Shown here one piece after another: positions 9,291 to 16,360 of a DNA stretch of 54,436 bases. A program made the position numbers and the translations under genes. The stretch is taken from the NCBI GenBank assembly GCA_025936115.1, contig JAICTZ010000050.1:1-54436 (forward strand), given 5' to 3'. A model generated the notes under the pieces. It saw nothing but the letters and a program-made list of their open reading frames with translations, did not search any database and was not told the origin of the DNA. The DNA comes from Polyangiaceae bacterium (lineage in GTDB: Bacteria; Myxococcota_A; Polyangia; Polyangiales; Polyangiaceae). The stretch's first letter is position 1. Every line of letters begins with the position of its first letter.

Positions 9291-10418
9291 ATGGCGGCCG
9301 CGCGCGAGCTCTATCTCGATTGGAACGCGACGACGCCGCCGCACCCGCTCGTGCTCGAAGCCATGCACGCAGCGCGCACGTTCGCCTGGGGTAACCCGGC
9401 GAGCGTCCATGCGGCCGGCCGCCGGGCGCGTGCGGCGCTCGATGACGCGCGTGCCGAGCTCGCGACGCTGCTCGAGCGGGATCCCCGCGACATCGTGTTC
9501 ACCGGTGGCGGCACCGAAGCCAACAATTTAGCGCTCGCGGGCGCGACCGCGCTCGTCACGAGCCGTCTCGAGCACCCCTCGGTGACGCGCGTCGCCGAGG
9601 CCTACGTCGCGCGCGGTCTGGACGTGCGCTGGGTGGCCGCCCGCCCGAACGGGCAGCTGGATTTGGTCGCACTCGAGCGGGCGCTGGTGGCCGCACCAGC
9701 CGGCAGTGTCGTAGCCGTCGCGGCGGTCAACCACGAGACCGGAGTGATCCAGCCGCTTCGCGAAGTGAGCGAGCTCACTCGGTCCGCCGGCGCGCGGCTT
9801 CACGTGGACGCCGTGCAAGCCGTCGGACGCTTGCCCAAGGCTGCGTGGCTCTTCGGCGACACACTGGCGGTCGCAGCTCATAAGCTTCGGGGCCCGAAGG
9901 GTATCGGTGCTCTGGCGACCCGGCCGGCGCTCGTGCCCCAGCCCGTTTTGCTGGGCGGCAGTCAGGAGCGCGGACTTCGCCCAGGCACGGTCGACGCGGT
10001 GGCGGCGGTCGGGTTCGCGGCGGCCGTGCGGCGCGTGAACGAAAGCGTCGCGCGGTATGCATCGCTCGCGCCGTTACGCGACAGCATCGAGCGGGCGCTC
10101 GGTACCGTCGCCGGCGTCAACGGCCACGAAGCCTCGCGGGCGCACCACGTCTCCAGTCTCGTGTTCGAAGGCCGCCGCGGGGACGAGCTCGTCGCCGCGC
10201 TCGATCTCGAAGGGATACGCGTCTCGGCGGGCAGCGCTTGTACGGCCGGCACGAGCGAGCCTTCCGCCGTGATCACCGCCATGCACGACCGCGCGCGCGC
10301 GCTCGCGACCGTGCGCGTCTCGCTCGGCGAGGACACGACAGAGGCTGAAGTCACTGAATTCGTTGAGGGACTTGCTCGTATCCTCAGCCGCGGCGCGCAG
10401 CCCTCACGTGGCGCGTGA
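9291..10418 (+). CDS. Cysteine desulfurase, NifS/IscS family
   Basis: PLP enzyme taking sulfur from L-cysteine for Fe-S clusters or tRNA thiolation. The 375-residue protein has the family landmarks in order: YLDWNATTPPHP at the N-terminus, FTGGGTEANNLAL, AVNHETGVIQP, LHVDAVQAVG, PLP Lys in AAHKLRGPKGIGAL (about residue 200), and the catalytic Cys in SAGSACTAGTSEPS near 318. The loop around the active Cys is of the IscS-like type. No scaffold gene (iscU or sufE) lies next to it, so its acceptor is unknown. A convergent gene follows after 182 nt; nothing recognisable lies in that gap. Confidence 0.93.
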   Translation: MAAARELYLDWNATTPPHPLVLEAMHAARTFAWGNPASVHAAGRRARAALDDARAELATLLERDPRDIVFTGGGTEANNLALAGATALVTSRLEHPSVTRVAEAYVARGLDVRWVAARPNGQLDLVALERALVAAPAGSVVAVAAVNHETGVIQPLREVSELTRSAGARLHVDAVQAVGRLPKAAWLFGDTLAVAAHKLRGPKGIGALATRPALVPQPVLLGGSQERGLRPGTVDAVAAVGFAAAVRRVNESVARYASLAPLRDSIERALGTVAGVNGHEASRAHHVSSLVFEGRRGDELVAALDLEGIRVSAGSACTAGTSEPSAVITAMHDRARALATVRVSLGEDTTEAEVTEFVEGLARILSRGAQPSRGA

Positions 10419-10600
10419 ACTCGTCGTTCCATCCCGCGCTCAAGCCATGCGACATGCGACCGAACCCCGCGGAAGGAGGCCCGAATCCGTTCACGCGCCG
10501 CGCCGGAATGGGCGTTCGCTTGAATGGAAAAGGGGGCAGGTTGGGGCTCGCCGTGCGTTCAGTAGTTTGCTCGTATCAGGTCTTTCAAGAAAGGCGCTTC

Positions 10601-11398
10601 CTAACCCTTTGATTTCAAACGCTGTCTTAGCCCTTCATACAGCGCGATGCCCGCGGCAACCGATGCGTTGAGTGAGTCGATTGTAGCGAGGCCCCCGAGT
10701 GTCGCGAGCTCGGTGCAGGTCCGTCGCACGGCACGGCCGAGTCCCTCGCCCTCACCGCCGAGCACCAGCACGGTGCGGCCGGTGAGGTCGAGCGATCCGA
10801 GGTGCTTCGGCGCTGTCGGCTCGAGACCAATCACGGCCACGCCTTCGTCGCGCAGGCCAGCGAGCGCTTCGTGGAGGGAGGCGACACGGCACAAGCGAGC
10901 ATGCTCGATCGCGCCCGCCGAGGCACGAAAAGTGGCAGGCGTGAGCGGTGCGGATGCGTGCTCGCCCCAGATGACGGTCGCAGCGCCGAGTGCCACGGCC
11001 GAACGGATGACGGCGCCGAAGTTCTGAGGATCCTGGAGGGAGTCGAGGGCGAGCCCGAGGGCGTCATCGGCGCCCATGGCGAGCTCGAGCGGTAAGAGCT
11101 CGAGCTCCGGGGCGTACGCTGCGGCGCCCTGGTGCGCGACCCCGTGCGAGAGACTGTCGAGCTCGCCGCGTGAAAGGCGGCTCACGCGCGCGACCTTCTG
11201 ATCGGTGGCGAAGCGCGCGAGCGCCTCGAGCTTCGGCGAGGGGCGCGCGTCGATCAGCACCGCGCGCAGCGCCGAGCCGTGGCGCCGAATGGCTTCGCGG
11301 ACGGGCTGGACACCGACGACGAGGCGGCCGAGCTCGGCCCGGGGCGGCGGCTCGCGCTCTGGGGCGCGCCCGAAGCGGCGGCGAGCGTCAAACGCCAC
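10601..11398 (-). CDS. rlmB: SpoU-family 23S rRNA 2'-O-methyltransferase (RlmB-like)
   Basis: Protein of 265 residues. A short basic N-terminus precedes a substrate-binding domain (VVGVQPVREAIRRH) and the knotted SPOUT domain with all three motifs: NFGAVIRSAVALGA, VLVLGGEGEGL and SLNASVAAGIALYE. RlmB methylates the ribose of G2251 in 23S rRNA; the related TrmH acts on tRNA, and the N-terminal domain favours RlmB. The gene overlaps pyrF upstream by 11 nt, so translation is probably coupled. Confidence 0.88.
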   Translation of the reverse strand: MAFDARRRFGRAPEREPPPRAELGRLVVGVQPVREAIRRHGSALRAVLIDARPSPKLEALARFATDQKVARVSRLSRGELDSLSHGVAHQGAAAYAPELELLPLELAMGADDALGLALDSLQDPQNFGAVIRSAVALGAATVIWGEHASAPLTPATFRASAGAIEHARLCRVASLHEALAGLRDEGVAVIGLEPTAPKHLGSLDLTGRTVLVLGGEGEGLGRAVRRTCTELATLGGLATIDSLNASVAAGIALYEGLRQRLKSKG

Positions 11399-12104
11399 TG
11401 GCCGCTACGATTTCGTCGAGGATCTTGCGCGCTGCGAGCGCTGGGTCCAGAGCGTCACGGATCGGCCGGCCGACGACGAGCACGCTCGAGCCGCTGCGAA
11501 TCGCGCTGCCCGGCGTGCCGACGCGCTTCTGATCGTCGCCGCCCGCGGCGTCCGCGGGGCGAATGCCGGGCGTCACGAGGACGACGTCCGGCCCGACGGC
11601 CGCGCGTAGTTGCCCGACTTCGGCAGCCGAGCACACGAGGCCCCGGACGCCGGAATCGACCGCGAGCCTGCCGAGGCGCAGCGCCTGCGCGGCCGTGCCG
11701 TCAGTGCAGCCGGTGGCCCGCAAATCCGCGTCATCGAGCGAGGTGAGCACGGTGATGGCGAGCAAGGTGAGCTTGCTGCCCTCACGTTCGACGCGCTTTG
11801 CGGCGCCCTCGAGCATGCGCGGCCCGCCCGCGGCGTGCAGTGTGAGGTAACGGACCCCGAGGCCTGCGGCCGAAGCAACGGCTCGCTCGACCGTCTCCGG
11901 GATGTCGTGGAGCTTCAGATCGAGAAAAATTGCGGCGCCGAGCTCCTCGCCCAGGCGCACGGCCGCCGGTCCTTCCCGCACGAACAGCTCGAGGCCGACT
12001 TTGAGGACGCCGGCCGAGCCCACGACGCGCTCGGCGCCGCGCCTGGCTTCGGCGAGGTTCGGATAATCGAGGGGGAAGGCGAGGCGATCGCGCGCGCTCT
12101 GCAT
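11388..12104 (-). CDS. pyrF: Orotidine 5'-phosphate decarboxylase
   Basis: Final step of UMP synthesis. The 238-residue TIM barrel shows the catalytic lysine-aspartate signature FLDLKLHDIPETV near residue 60, LDYPNLAEA at the N-terminus and LVTPGIRPADAAGGDDQKR in the phosphate-binding loop, followed by VVGRPIRDALDP. Length is normal for bacterial PyrF of the shorter class. Start ATG at 12104; the gene overlaps rlmB by 11 nt at its 3' end. Confidence 0.96.
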   Translation of the reverse strand: MQSARDRLAFPLDYPNLAEARRGAERVVGSAGVLKVGLELFVREGPAAVRLGEELGAAIFLDLKLHDIPETVERAVASAAGLGVRYLTLHAAGGPRMLEGAAKRVEREGSKLTLLAITVLTSLDDADLRATGCTDGTAAQALRLGRLAVDSGVRGLVCSAAEVGQLRAAVGPDVVLVTPGIRPADAAGGDDQKRVGTPGSAIRSGSSVLVVGRPIRDALDPALAARKILDEIVAASGV

Positions 12105-12141
12105 GGCGCGATGGATATACCCGAGGCGAGCGAAAACGTGC

Positions 12142-12912
12142 TCAGAGATCGCCGCACATCGGATCGCCGGGGGCGCAATTCGAGTTCGACTTGTGCGGCT
12201 TGTCGCCGCTCGAACGCGAACCGCCGCCGCGCGAACCGCCGCCCACGCTGGCCGCCTTTTTCGCGTCCGTATCCGCCTTGGCCTGAGCGAGCTGGGCTTC
12301 GAGTGCCTTCTTGGTCGCTTCGTCCTTGGCGTTCGAGAGCGCGTTTTGGAGCTCGTCTTGCTTCCTCTGCGCGGCGTCGATGTCGGCCTTGAGCTGCTTC
12401 ATCTCCGCTTCGTGCTTCTGTATTTCGGCAAGTTGCGCGGCCTGGAGCTGACGCTCGCGTTCCGCCGATTTCATGGCGAGCGTCACGCCGACGCCGATGC
12501 CGATCACGAGCACGGCCGAGACGATCCCCACGATCAGTTTGAGGCGCTTCTTGCTTTGATCCTGATGGAGCGCCGCAAGCTGCTGCTCGTGTGCCTGCTG
12601 GGCCGCGAGCTGCTGCATCCGAGCCTGGTGCTCGGCTTCCGCTTTGGCTTTCTCGATCTCGCCGTGGCGAATCGCTTCGAGCCGCGCGGCTTCTTCACGC
12701 TTGCGTTGTTCCTCCGCTCGGCGAGTTTCCTCTTCCGCTCGCAGGCGCGCCTCTTCGGCCGCGCGGCGCTCGGCCTCCTCACGAGCGCGCCGCTCGGCTT
12801 CTGCCCGAGCCCGGCGGTCCCGCTCCTGTTCCTCCTCTTTGATCCGGTTCTCCTCCAGGCTCATGAGCTCTTTGAGCGAGAAGAGAACGGAGCTTTCTTT
12901 CTGTTCGGCCAT
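12142..12912 (-). CDS. Coiled-coil membrane protein of unknown function
   Basis: A 256-residue protein with a highly charged Glu/Arg/Ala-rich coiled coil (about residues 20-125), a single hydrophobic helix LIVGIVSAVLVIGIGVGVTL near 130-150, a second coiled coil (150-215) and a Gly/Ser-rich tail ending in NCAPGDPMCGDL. Two helical rods on either side of one membrane span suggest a structural or scaffolding role. The start has a clear Shine-Dalgarno GAGGA 8 nt upstream. A 37-nt gap separates it from pyrF. I do not recognise the family. Confidence 0.8.
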   Translation of the reverse strand: MAEQKESSVLFSLKELMSLEENRIKEEEQERDRRARAEAERRAREEAERRAAEEARLRAEEETRRAEEQRKREEAARLEAIRHGEIEKAKAEAEHQARMQQLAAQQAHEQQLAALHQDQSKKRLKLIVGIVSAVLVIGIGVGVTLAMKSAERERQLQAAQLAEIQKHEAEMKQLKADIDAAQRKQDELQNALSNAKDEATKKALEAQLAQAKADTDAKKAASVGGGSRGGGSRSSGDKPHKSNSNCAPGDPMCGDL

Positions 12913-13212
12913 AGGCGATTCCTCAATCTAGCGCGGCAGCGTGTCGGGCCCGCGCGAATCCGCGCACGCACATCGCGAATAGCAATCGCGAAAGCATGCC
13001 GTCAAGCGCTCGAGCCCTGAGTCTTTTCGGGGTCAAGGCACTCCGTGCACGAGATCGTTCGACCCGCATGCTAGCGCCGTCCTTGGAGGAGAATAGGTAC
13101 CACTTCTCGGCACATCCGGCTACATCGCGTCATGGCTATAACCGTTTCGCGAGTCACGCGCTGAGACGCGACCTCCGTTCGGTGGCTCGAGGGCGGATGG
13201 TAGGCTCAGAGC
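12913..13212. other. 300-nt divergent intergenic region
   Basis: This gap lies between the divergent starts of the coiled-coil protein and the biotinyl carrier protein. The minus-strand start has CGCTAGATT (12925-12933) 12 nt upstream, one base off the window's -10-like motif. A TGCTAGCGC occurs near 13069 but far from any start. I see no RNA gene or long repeat; the GTTCGACCC near 13054 is not part of a tRNA fold. Confidence 0.4.
13198..13206 (+). promoter_or_regulatory. Extended -10-like motif before the biotinyl carrier gene
   Basis: TGGTAGGCT fits TGNTANNNT and ends 6 nt before the ATG at 13213, which predicts a transcript starting at or next to the start codon. Confidence 0.4.
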
Positions 13213-13425
13213 ATGTCGAAAGTGACCGCGCCGGTGACTGGAACCGTCTGGAAGATCCAGGTCGCGCCGGGAGACAACGTGGAAGAGGGCCAAACCCTCG
13301 TGATTCTCGAGTCGATGAAGATGGAGATGCCGGTGGAAGCGCCGGAGCGGGGAAAGGTGGCGGCCGTCGCCGTGACGGAGGGGCAGGCCATCGAAGAGGG
13401 CGACGTTCTGGTCTCGCTCGAGTAA
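13213..13425 (+). CDS. Stand-alone biotin/lipoyl-attachment domain protein (BCCP-like)
   Basis: A 70-residue protein that is only a biotinyl domain: VTAPVTGTVWKIQVAPGD at the N-terminus, the biotinylation hairpin VILESMKMEMPVEAP with the acceptor Lys in MKM at about residue 36, and VAVTEGQAIEEGDVLVSLE at the end. It carries carboxyl groups for an acyl-CoA carboxylase or similar biotin enzyme. Canonical AccB is about 150 residues with an N-terminal extension, missing here. No carboxylase subunit lies nearby, so it probably serves an enzyme encoded elsewhere. Confidence 0.92.
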   Translation: MSKVTAPVTGTVWKIQVAPGDNVEEGQTLVILESMKMEMPVEAPERGKVAAVAVTEGQAIEEGDVLVSLE

Positions 13426-13449
13426 GGGAGCTCAGCTAGAATCCGGTGC

Positions 13450-13689
13450 ATGTGTTTCGGGCGCGGGCTCGTCGGTGTGGTCACCTTGCTCGCGCTTTAC
13501 GGCTGTGCCGGCAAGCAGGACGCGGCCGGACCGGGGCAGGACTGCTATCGGGATGACGACTGCGAGGACGGGTTCGTCTGCGTGGCCAACGCCCAGGGCA
13601 ATCGCGTCTGCAGCAAGGACGTGACGAGCCTCGCCTCCACGGTCGCTGGACCTCCTCCGCCGGCCGACGCCGATGCCGGCGCCCCGTAG
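13450..13689 (+). CDS. Small lipoprotein
   Basis: A 79-residue protein with a short signal peptide and lipobox LYGC (Cys about residue 19). The mature part has a small Cys cluster, CYRDDDCEDGFVCV...RVCSKD, in the style of a minimal disulfide knot, and an Ala/Pro/Asp tail. TAGAAT at 13437-13442 is a plausible -10, 7 nt from the ATG. Its stop lies 5 nt from the stop of the convergent MCE gene. The function is unknown. Confidence 0.65.
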   Translation: MCFGRGLVGVVTLLALYGCAGKQDAAGPGQDCYRDDDCEDGFVCVANAQGNRVCSKDVTSLASTVAGPPPPADADAGAP

Positions 13690-13694
13690 CCCGC

Positions 13695-14714
13695 TTACTC
13701 CTTCCACATCAGCTTCCACGGATTGTGTTTGAGGTCGCGGACGAGCTCGCTGAGGTCGTCGTAGAGCGCCTCGTCGCGGAGCAGGGCGCCCGCCGTGCCC
13801 TGGCCTTGTTTCACGCGGCTGACGAGCGTCTGCGCGTCTGCCGCGGCTGATTTGGCGCTCTTTGCGGCGTCCCCGAGATCGCGGGTCATGCCCTCGACGC
13901 GGGCGAGCTCTTGTTCGCTCGCGAAGACGCGCGTGATTTTTTTGGCGTCACTCATGACCTCACGACTGTCGTTCACGAGCGGGCCGAGATCGCGCGAGGC
14001 GATGTCGGAGCCGTGCTCGACGTTGTCGAGGATGTGCTTGATTTGAGGGCCGTCGACGTAGCGCTCGCGCGCGGCCTTCAGGGTTTCCACGGCCGTGGTG
14101 GAGAGCGTTTCGGCGTTCGAGACGATGTGATCGAGCTTCGGCTCGTTTCGTTCGAGCGCATCGCCGGCAAGTCCCAGCGTGCGGTGGAGTCCGTCGAAGG
14201 TTTCCGCGATTTTACCTTCGTTTTCCGTGAGTCCGCGGTAAGCGCGGTGCAAAAGCTCGTAGCTTTCGCTGAGGAGCAGGTCGAGTTGGGGCGGACTCAC
14301 GCCGTGCACCTGCGCGCCGTCGCGCAAGAGCGGACGGGCAGCGGAGCCCGGGTCCACCGCCAGGAACATCTCCCCGAGGACGCCTTGCGCCGTGACGAAC
14401 CAGCGGGCGTCCTCGTGAATGGCGCTCGCGTAGCGAGTCTCGATCTTGGCGGTAACGCGAATCAGCGCGTCCGGTTGCGCCGCCCGTCCGGGCAGGGCGC
14501 CCAAAAAATCGATGTCGCTCACGCGCCCGACCTTGACGCCCGAGATGCGCACGGGCGCTCCGGTCGTCAGCCCGCCGGGATTATGGAAGGAGACGTACAC
14601 CTTGTACGTCGGCTGAAAGGTGATGCCGGCCATGAGCACCGTAAAAACCGCGACGAGCCCCACCGCGACCAGGATGAGGGCGCCGACCCGCACTTCGATC
14701 GATCGCTGATTCAT
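13695..14714 (-). CDS. MCE/MlaD-family protein
   Basis: The 339-residue protein begins with one transmembrane helix (VGALILVAVGLVAVFTVLMAG) and an MCE domain (YKVYVSFHNPGGLTTGAPVRISGVKVGRVSDIDF), followed by a long helical region. The family binds phospholipids in the periplasm between the inner and outer membranes as part of ABC-type lipid transporters. The usual mlaE and mlaF partners are not next to it, so it either works with distant subunits or alone. TGTTAGTCT lies 6 nt before the ATG. Confidence 0.88.
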   Translation of the reverse strand: MNQRSIEVRVGALILVAVGLVAVFTVLMAGITFQPTYKVYVSFHNPGGLTTGAPVRISGVKVGRVSDIDFLGALPGRAAQPDALIRVTAKIETRYASAIHEDARWFVTAQGVLGEMFLAVDPGSAARPLLRDGAQVHGVSPPQLDLLLSESYELLHRAYRGLTENEGKIAETFDGLHRTLGLAGDALERNEPKLDHIVSNAETLSTTAVETLKAARERYVDGPQIKHILDNVEHGSDIASRDLGPLVNDSREVMSDAKKITRVFASEQELARVEGMTRDLGDAAKSAKSAAADAQTLVSRVKQGQGTAGALLRDEALYDDLSELVRDLKHNPWKLMWKE

Positions 14715-14720
14715 GGCCCG

Positions 14721-14729
14721 AGACTAACA
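14721..14729 (-). promoter_or_regulatory. Extended -10-like motif before the MCE gene
   Basis: On the minus strand TGTTAGTCT fits TGNTANNNT and ends 6 nt before the ATG at 14714. Confidence 0.4.
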
Positions 14730-14800
14730 GTGAACGCTCGGCCGGGGCCGGACGGGATGAGCCGTGTCCGCGCGACCCGAGCACGTGGGGATGTGAAGCG

Positions 14801-15517
14801 ATGGTATACCGGGCGGCGGTGACGGGAGACGCAGGACCGAACAAGAGGTACTCATGGTGGCGGGGCGTGGGGCGGCGAGTCGTCGTGCGTGCGCTCTCCG
14901 GCAGCGTGCTCGGCTGGTGGCTCGTGAGCTGTGGCGGCACGACGCCCAAGCCGGCGGCGCCGCGAGAGGAAGTCTCGCTCGAGCCTCCCGCGTGCAAGGC
15001 CGACGAAGTACGGGAGTATCGCTGCGACGCGCTCCTGCCGCGGACGTCCGCGCTACCCGCACCCGCCCCCTACGAAACCTGTCCTTCGGCGCTCGAGGTG
15101 AACGACGCCGTGTTCCCGTCGCCTTCGGGCGCCGGTCGCTTCGATGCGAGCCGGACGGAGCGCGCTCGACGGCGCGCGCCGCCGGGCACGCAGTGCTGCT
15201 ACAGCTGGTGCGGCAAAATCGCGGTGGTCGATCCCGCCAAGGTGGTCGATCGCTGCCGCGAGCCGCTTGCGTTTCACGAGTCGTATTGCATCGCGGAGCT
15301 CGAGTCCGGCACGCGCGGCGCCCTCGCGGGCGCGCCGTACGGCGCCTGTCCGGCCGCCATTCGCCCGCCCGAGGCCACCGCTTTCTCGGTGCCCAACGGC
15401 GCCTTGCTCGATACCCGGCTCACCACGGCGCGGCGGCGGGGCAACGAAGCGCTCTGCTGCTACGGCTGGTGTTCGATCGCACCCCCCGGCACCGCCCTCG
15501 AGCGTTCGGGCCCTTGA
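14801..15517 (+). CDS. Lipoprotein with two CCYxWC modules
   Basis: Up to 238 residues. A hydrophobic segment ends in the lipobox WWLVSC near residue 44; starts at 14801 (ATG) or 14819 (GTG) both leave an unusually long basic leader. The mature part holds two related modules: APYETCPSALEV...QCCYSWCGKI and APYGACPAAIRP...LCCYGWCSI, each with a Cys-Pro and a paired-Cys CCYxWC. The internal duplication suggests a surface binding domain. No known family is recognised. The gene is divergent from the MCE gene, 86 nt away. Confidence 0.7.
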   Translation: MVYRAAVTGDAGPNKRYSWWRGVGRRVVVRALSGSVLGWWLVSCGGTTPKPAAPREEVSLEPPACKADEVREYRCDALLPRTSALPAPAPYETCPSALEVNDAVFPSPSGAGRFDASRTERARRRAPPGTQCCYSWCGKIAVVDPAKVVDRCREPLAFHESYCIAELESGTRGALAGAPYGACPAAIRPPEATAFSVPNGALLDTRLTTARRRGNEALCCYGWCSIAPPGTALERSGP

Positions 15518-15528
15518 GAGCTGCTCCG

Positions 15529-16344
15529 CTACGCGGCCCCACGCCGCGGGCGCGCGGGGACATCCGTGGCTTCCGACGCTGCCGCCTCGCGCAAGGCTTG
15601 CTCGGTGCGCCGCAACCGCAGCAATAGGCCCACGACGCACGCGAGCAAAGCCGCGCTCACCAAGACCGCGACGCCGACCATGGTGCGCAGCGCGAAGAGC
15701 GAAGCGTGCGTCACGGTGAGCGGCCCGAGGCGCGCCAGTTGCCGCTCGGCCGTGCGCGGACGAGGGGGCACGGGCAGCATCACGACCGAAACCTGTTCGG
15801 CAGCGAGGCCTGGGACAGCCCCTGCCACGAGCCGCTGCACCTCGCTCGCGCTGATGGGCGGCGTCGGTCCATGGTGGCGCAGCAGCACGGAAGCCGTCGC
15901 GATCGGCGCTTTCTCGTCGAAAGCGAGCGGATCTCGCCCTGGCACGCCGAGGTGCACGCGCGCCGAGACGACCCCGTCGAGACCGAGCAGCGACCGTTCG
16001 AGCTCGTCGCCGGTGCCGGCGACGACGCGGGCGTGCTCGGCCGCCCGGCTCGGCACGAGCGACCCTTTGCCGAGCGCTTCGAGCAAGCTCGGCGCCGCGC
16101 GCGGCGGCAACCCTTCGTCGGCGAGCACCGAGAGCGCAGTGCTCGCGTCGTCGCGCGCCACCATCACCCGGTAGGCGTTTTCTTGATCCGGATCGCGCTC
16201 TTTCTCCGACGCGACGCCGCTCTGCTCGAGGGCGACCACGACGCGATTCGCGTCGCCGCCGTCGACTCCCGCCACGACCGGGACGCTGCAAGCGGCCGCG
16301 AGCGCGCCAACGAGCCCAACGCCGACGAAACCCCGAAGCCTCAT
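15529..16344 (-). CDS. SctJ/FliF (YscJ)-family inner-membrane ring lipoprotein, orphan
   Basis: The 271-residue protein has a signal peptide with lipobox LAAAC, then two small ring-building domains as in YscJ/SctJ (VVVALEQSGVASEKE, YRVMVARDDASTALSVLADEGLPP, LERSLLGLDGVVSARVHLGVPG, VSVVMLPVPP), and a C-terminal transmembrane helix (VGVAVLVSAALLACVVGLLL). In injectisomes and flagella this family forms the inner-membrane ring. No other secretion gene is seen in the window. It lies 16 nt downstream of the pseudokinase gene, so the two are probably one operon. Confidence 0.8.
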   Translation of the reverse strand: MRLRGFVGVGLVGALAAACSVPVVAGVDGGDANRVVVALEQSGVASEKERDPDQENAYRVMVARDDASTALSVLADEGLPPRAAPSLLEALGKGSLVPSRAAEHARVVAGTGDELERSLLGLDGVVSARVHLGVPGRDPLAFDEKAPIATASVLLRHHGPTPPISASEVQRLVAGAVPGLAAEQVSVVMLPVPPRPRTAERQLARLGPLTVTHASLFALRTMVGVAVLVSAALLACVVGLLLRLRRTEQALREAAASEATDVPARPRRGAA

Positions 16345-16360
16345 GCCCCCCGAATGAACC

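Noticed and set aside
13046..13070. GTTCGACCC resembling a tRNA T-loop
   Set aside because: No acceptor stem or anticodon arm can be built around it.
15945..15962. TGGCACGCCGAGGTGC as sigma-54 promoter
   Set aside because: GG to GC spacing is one base too long and it lies inside the SctJ-like gene.
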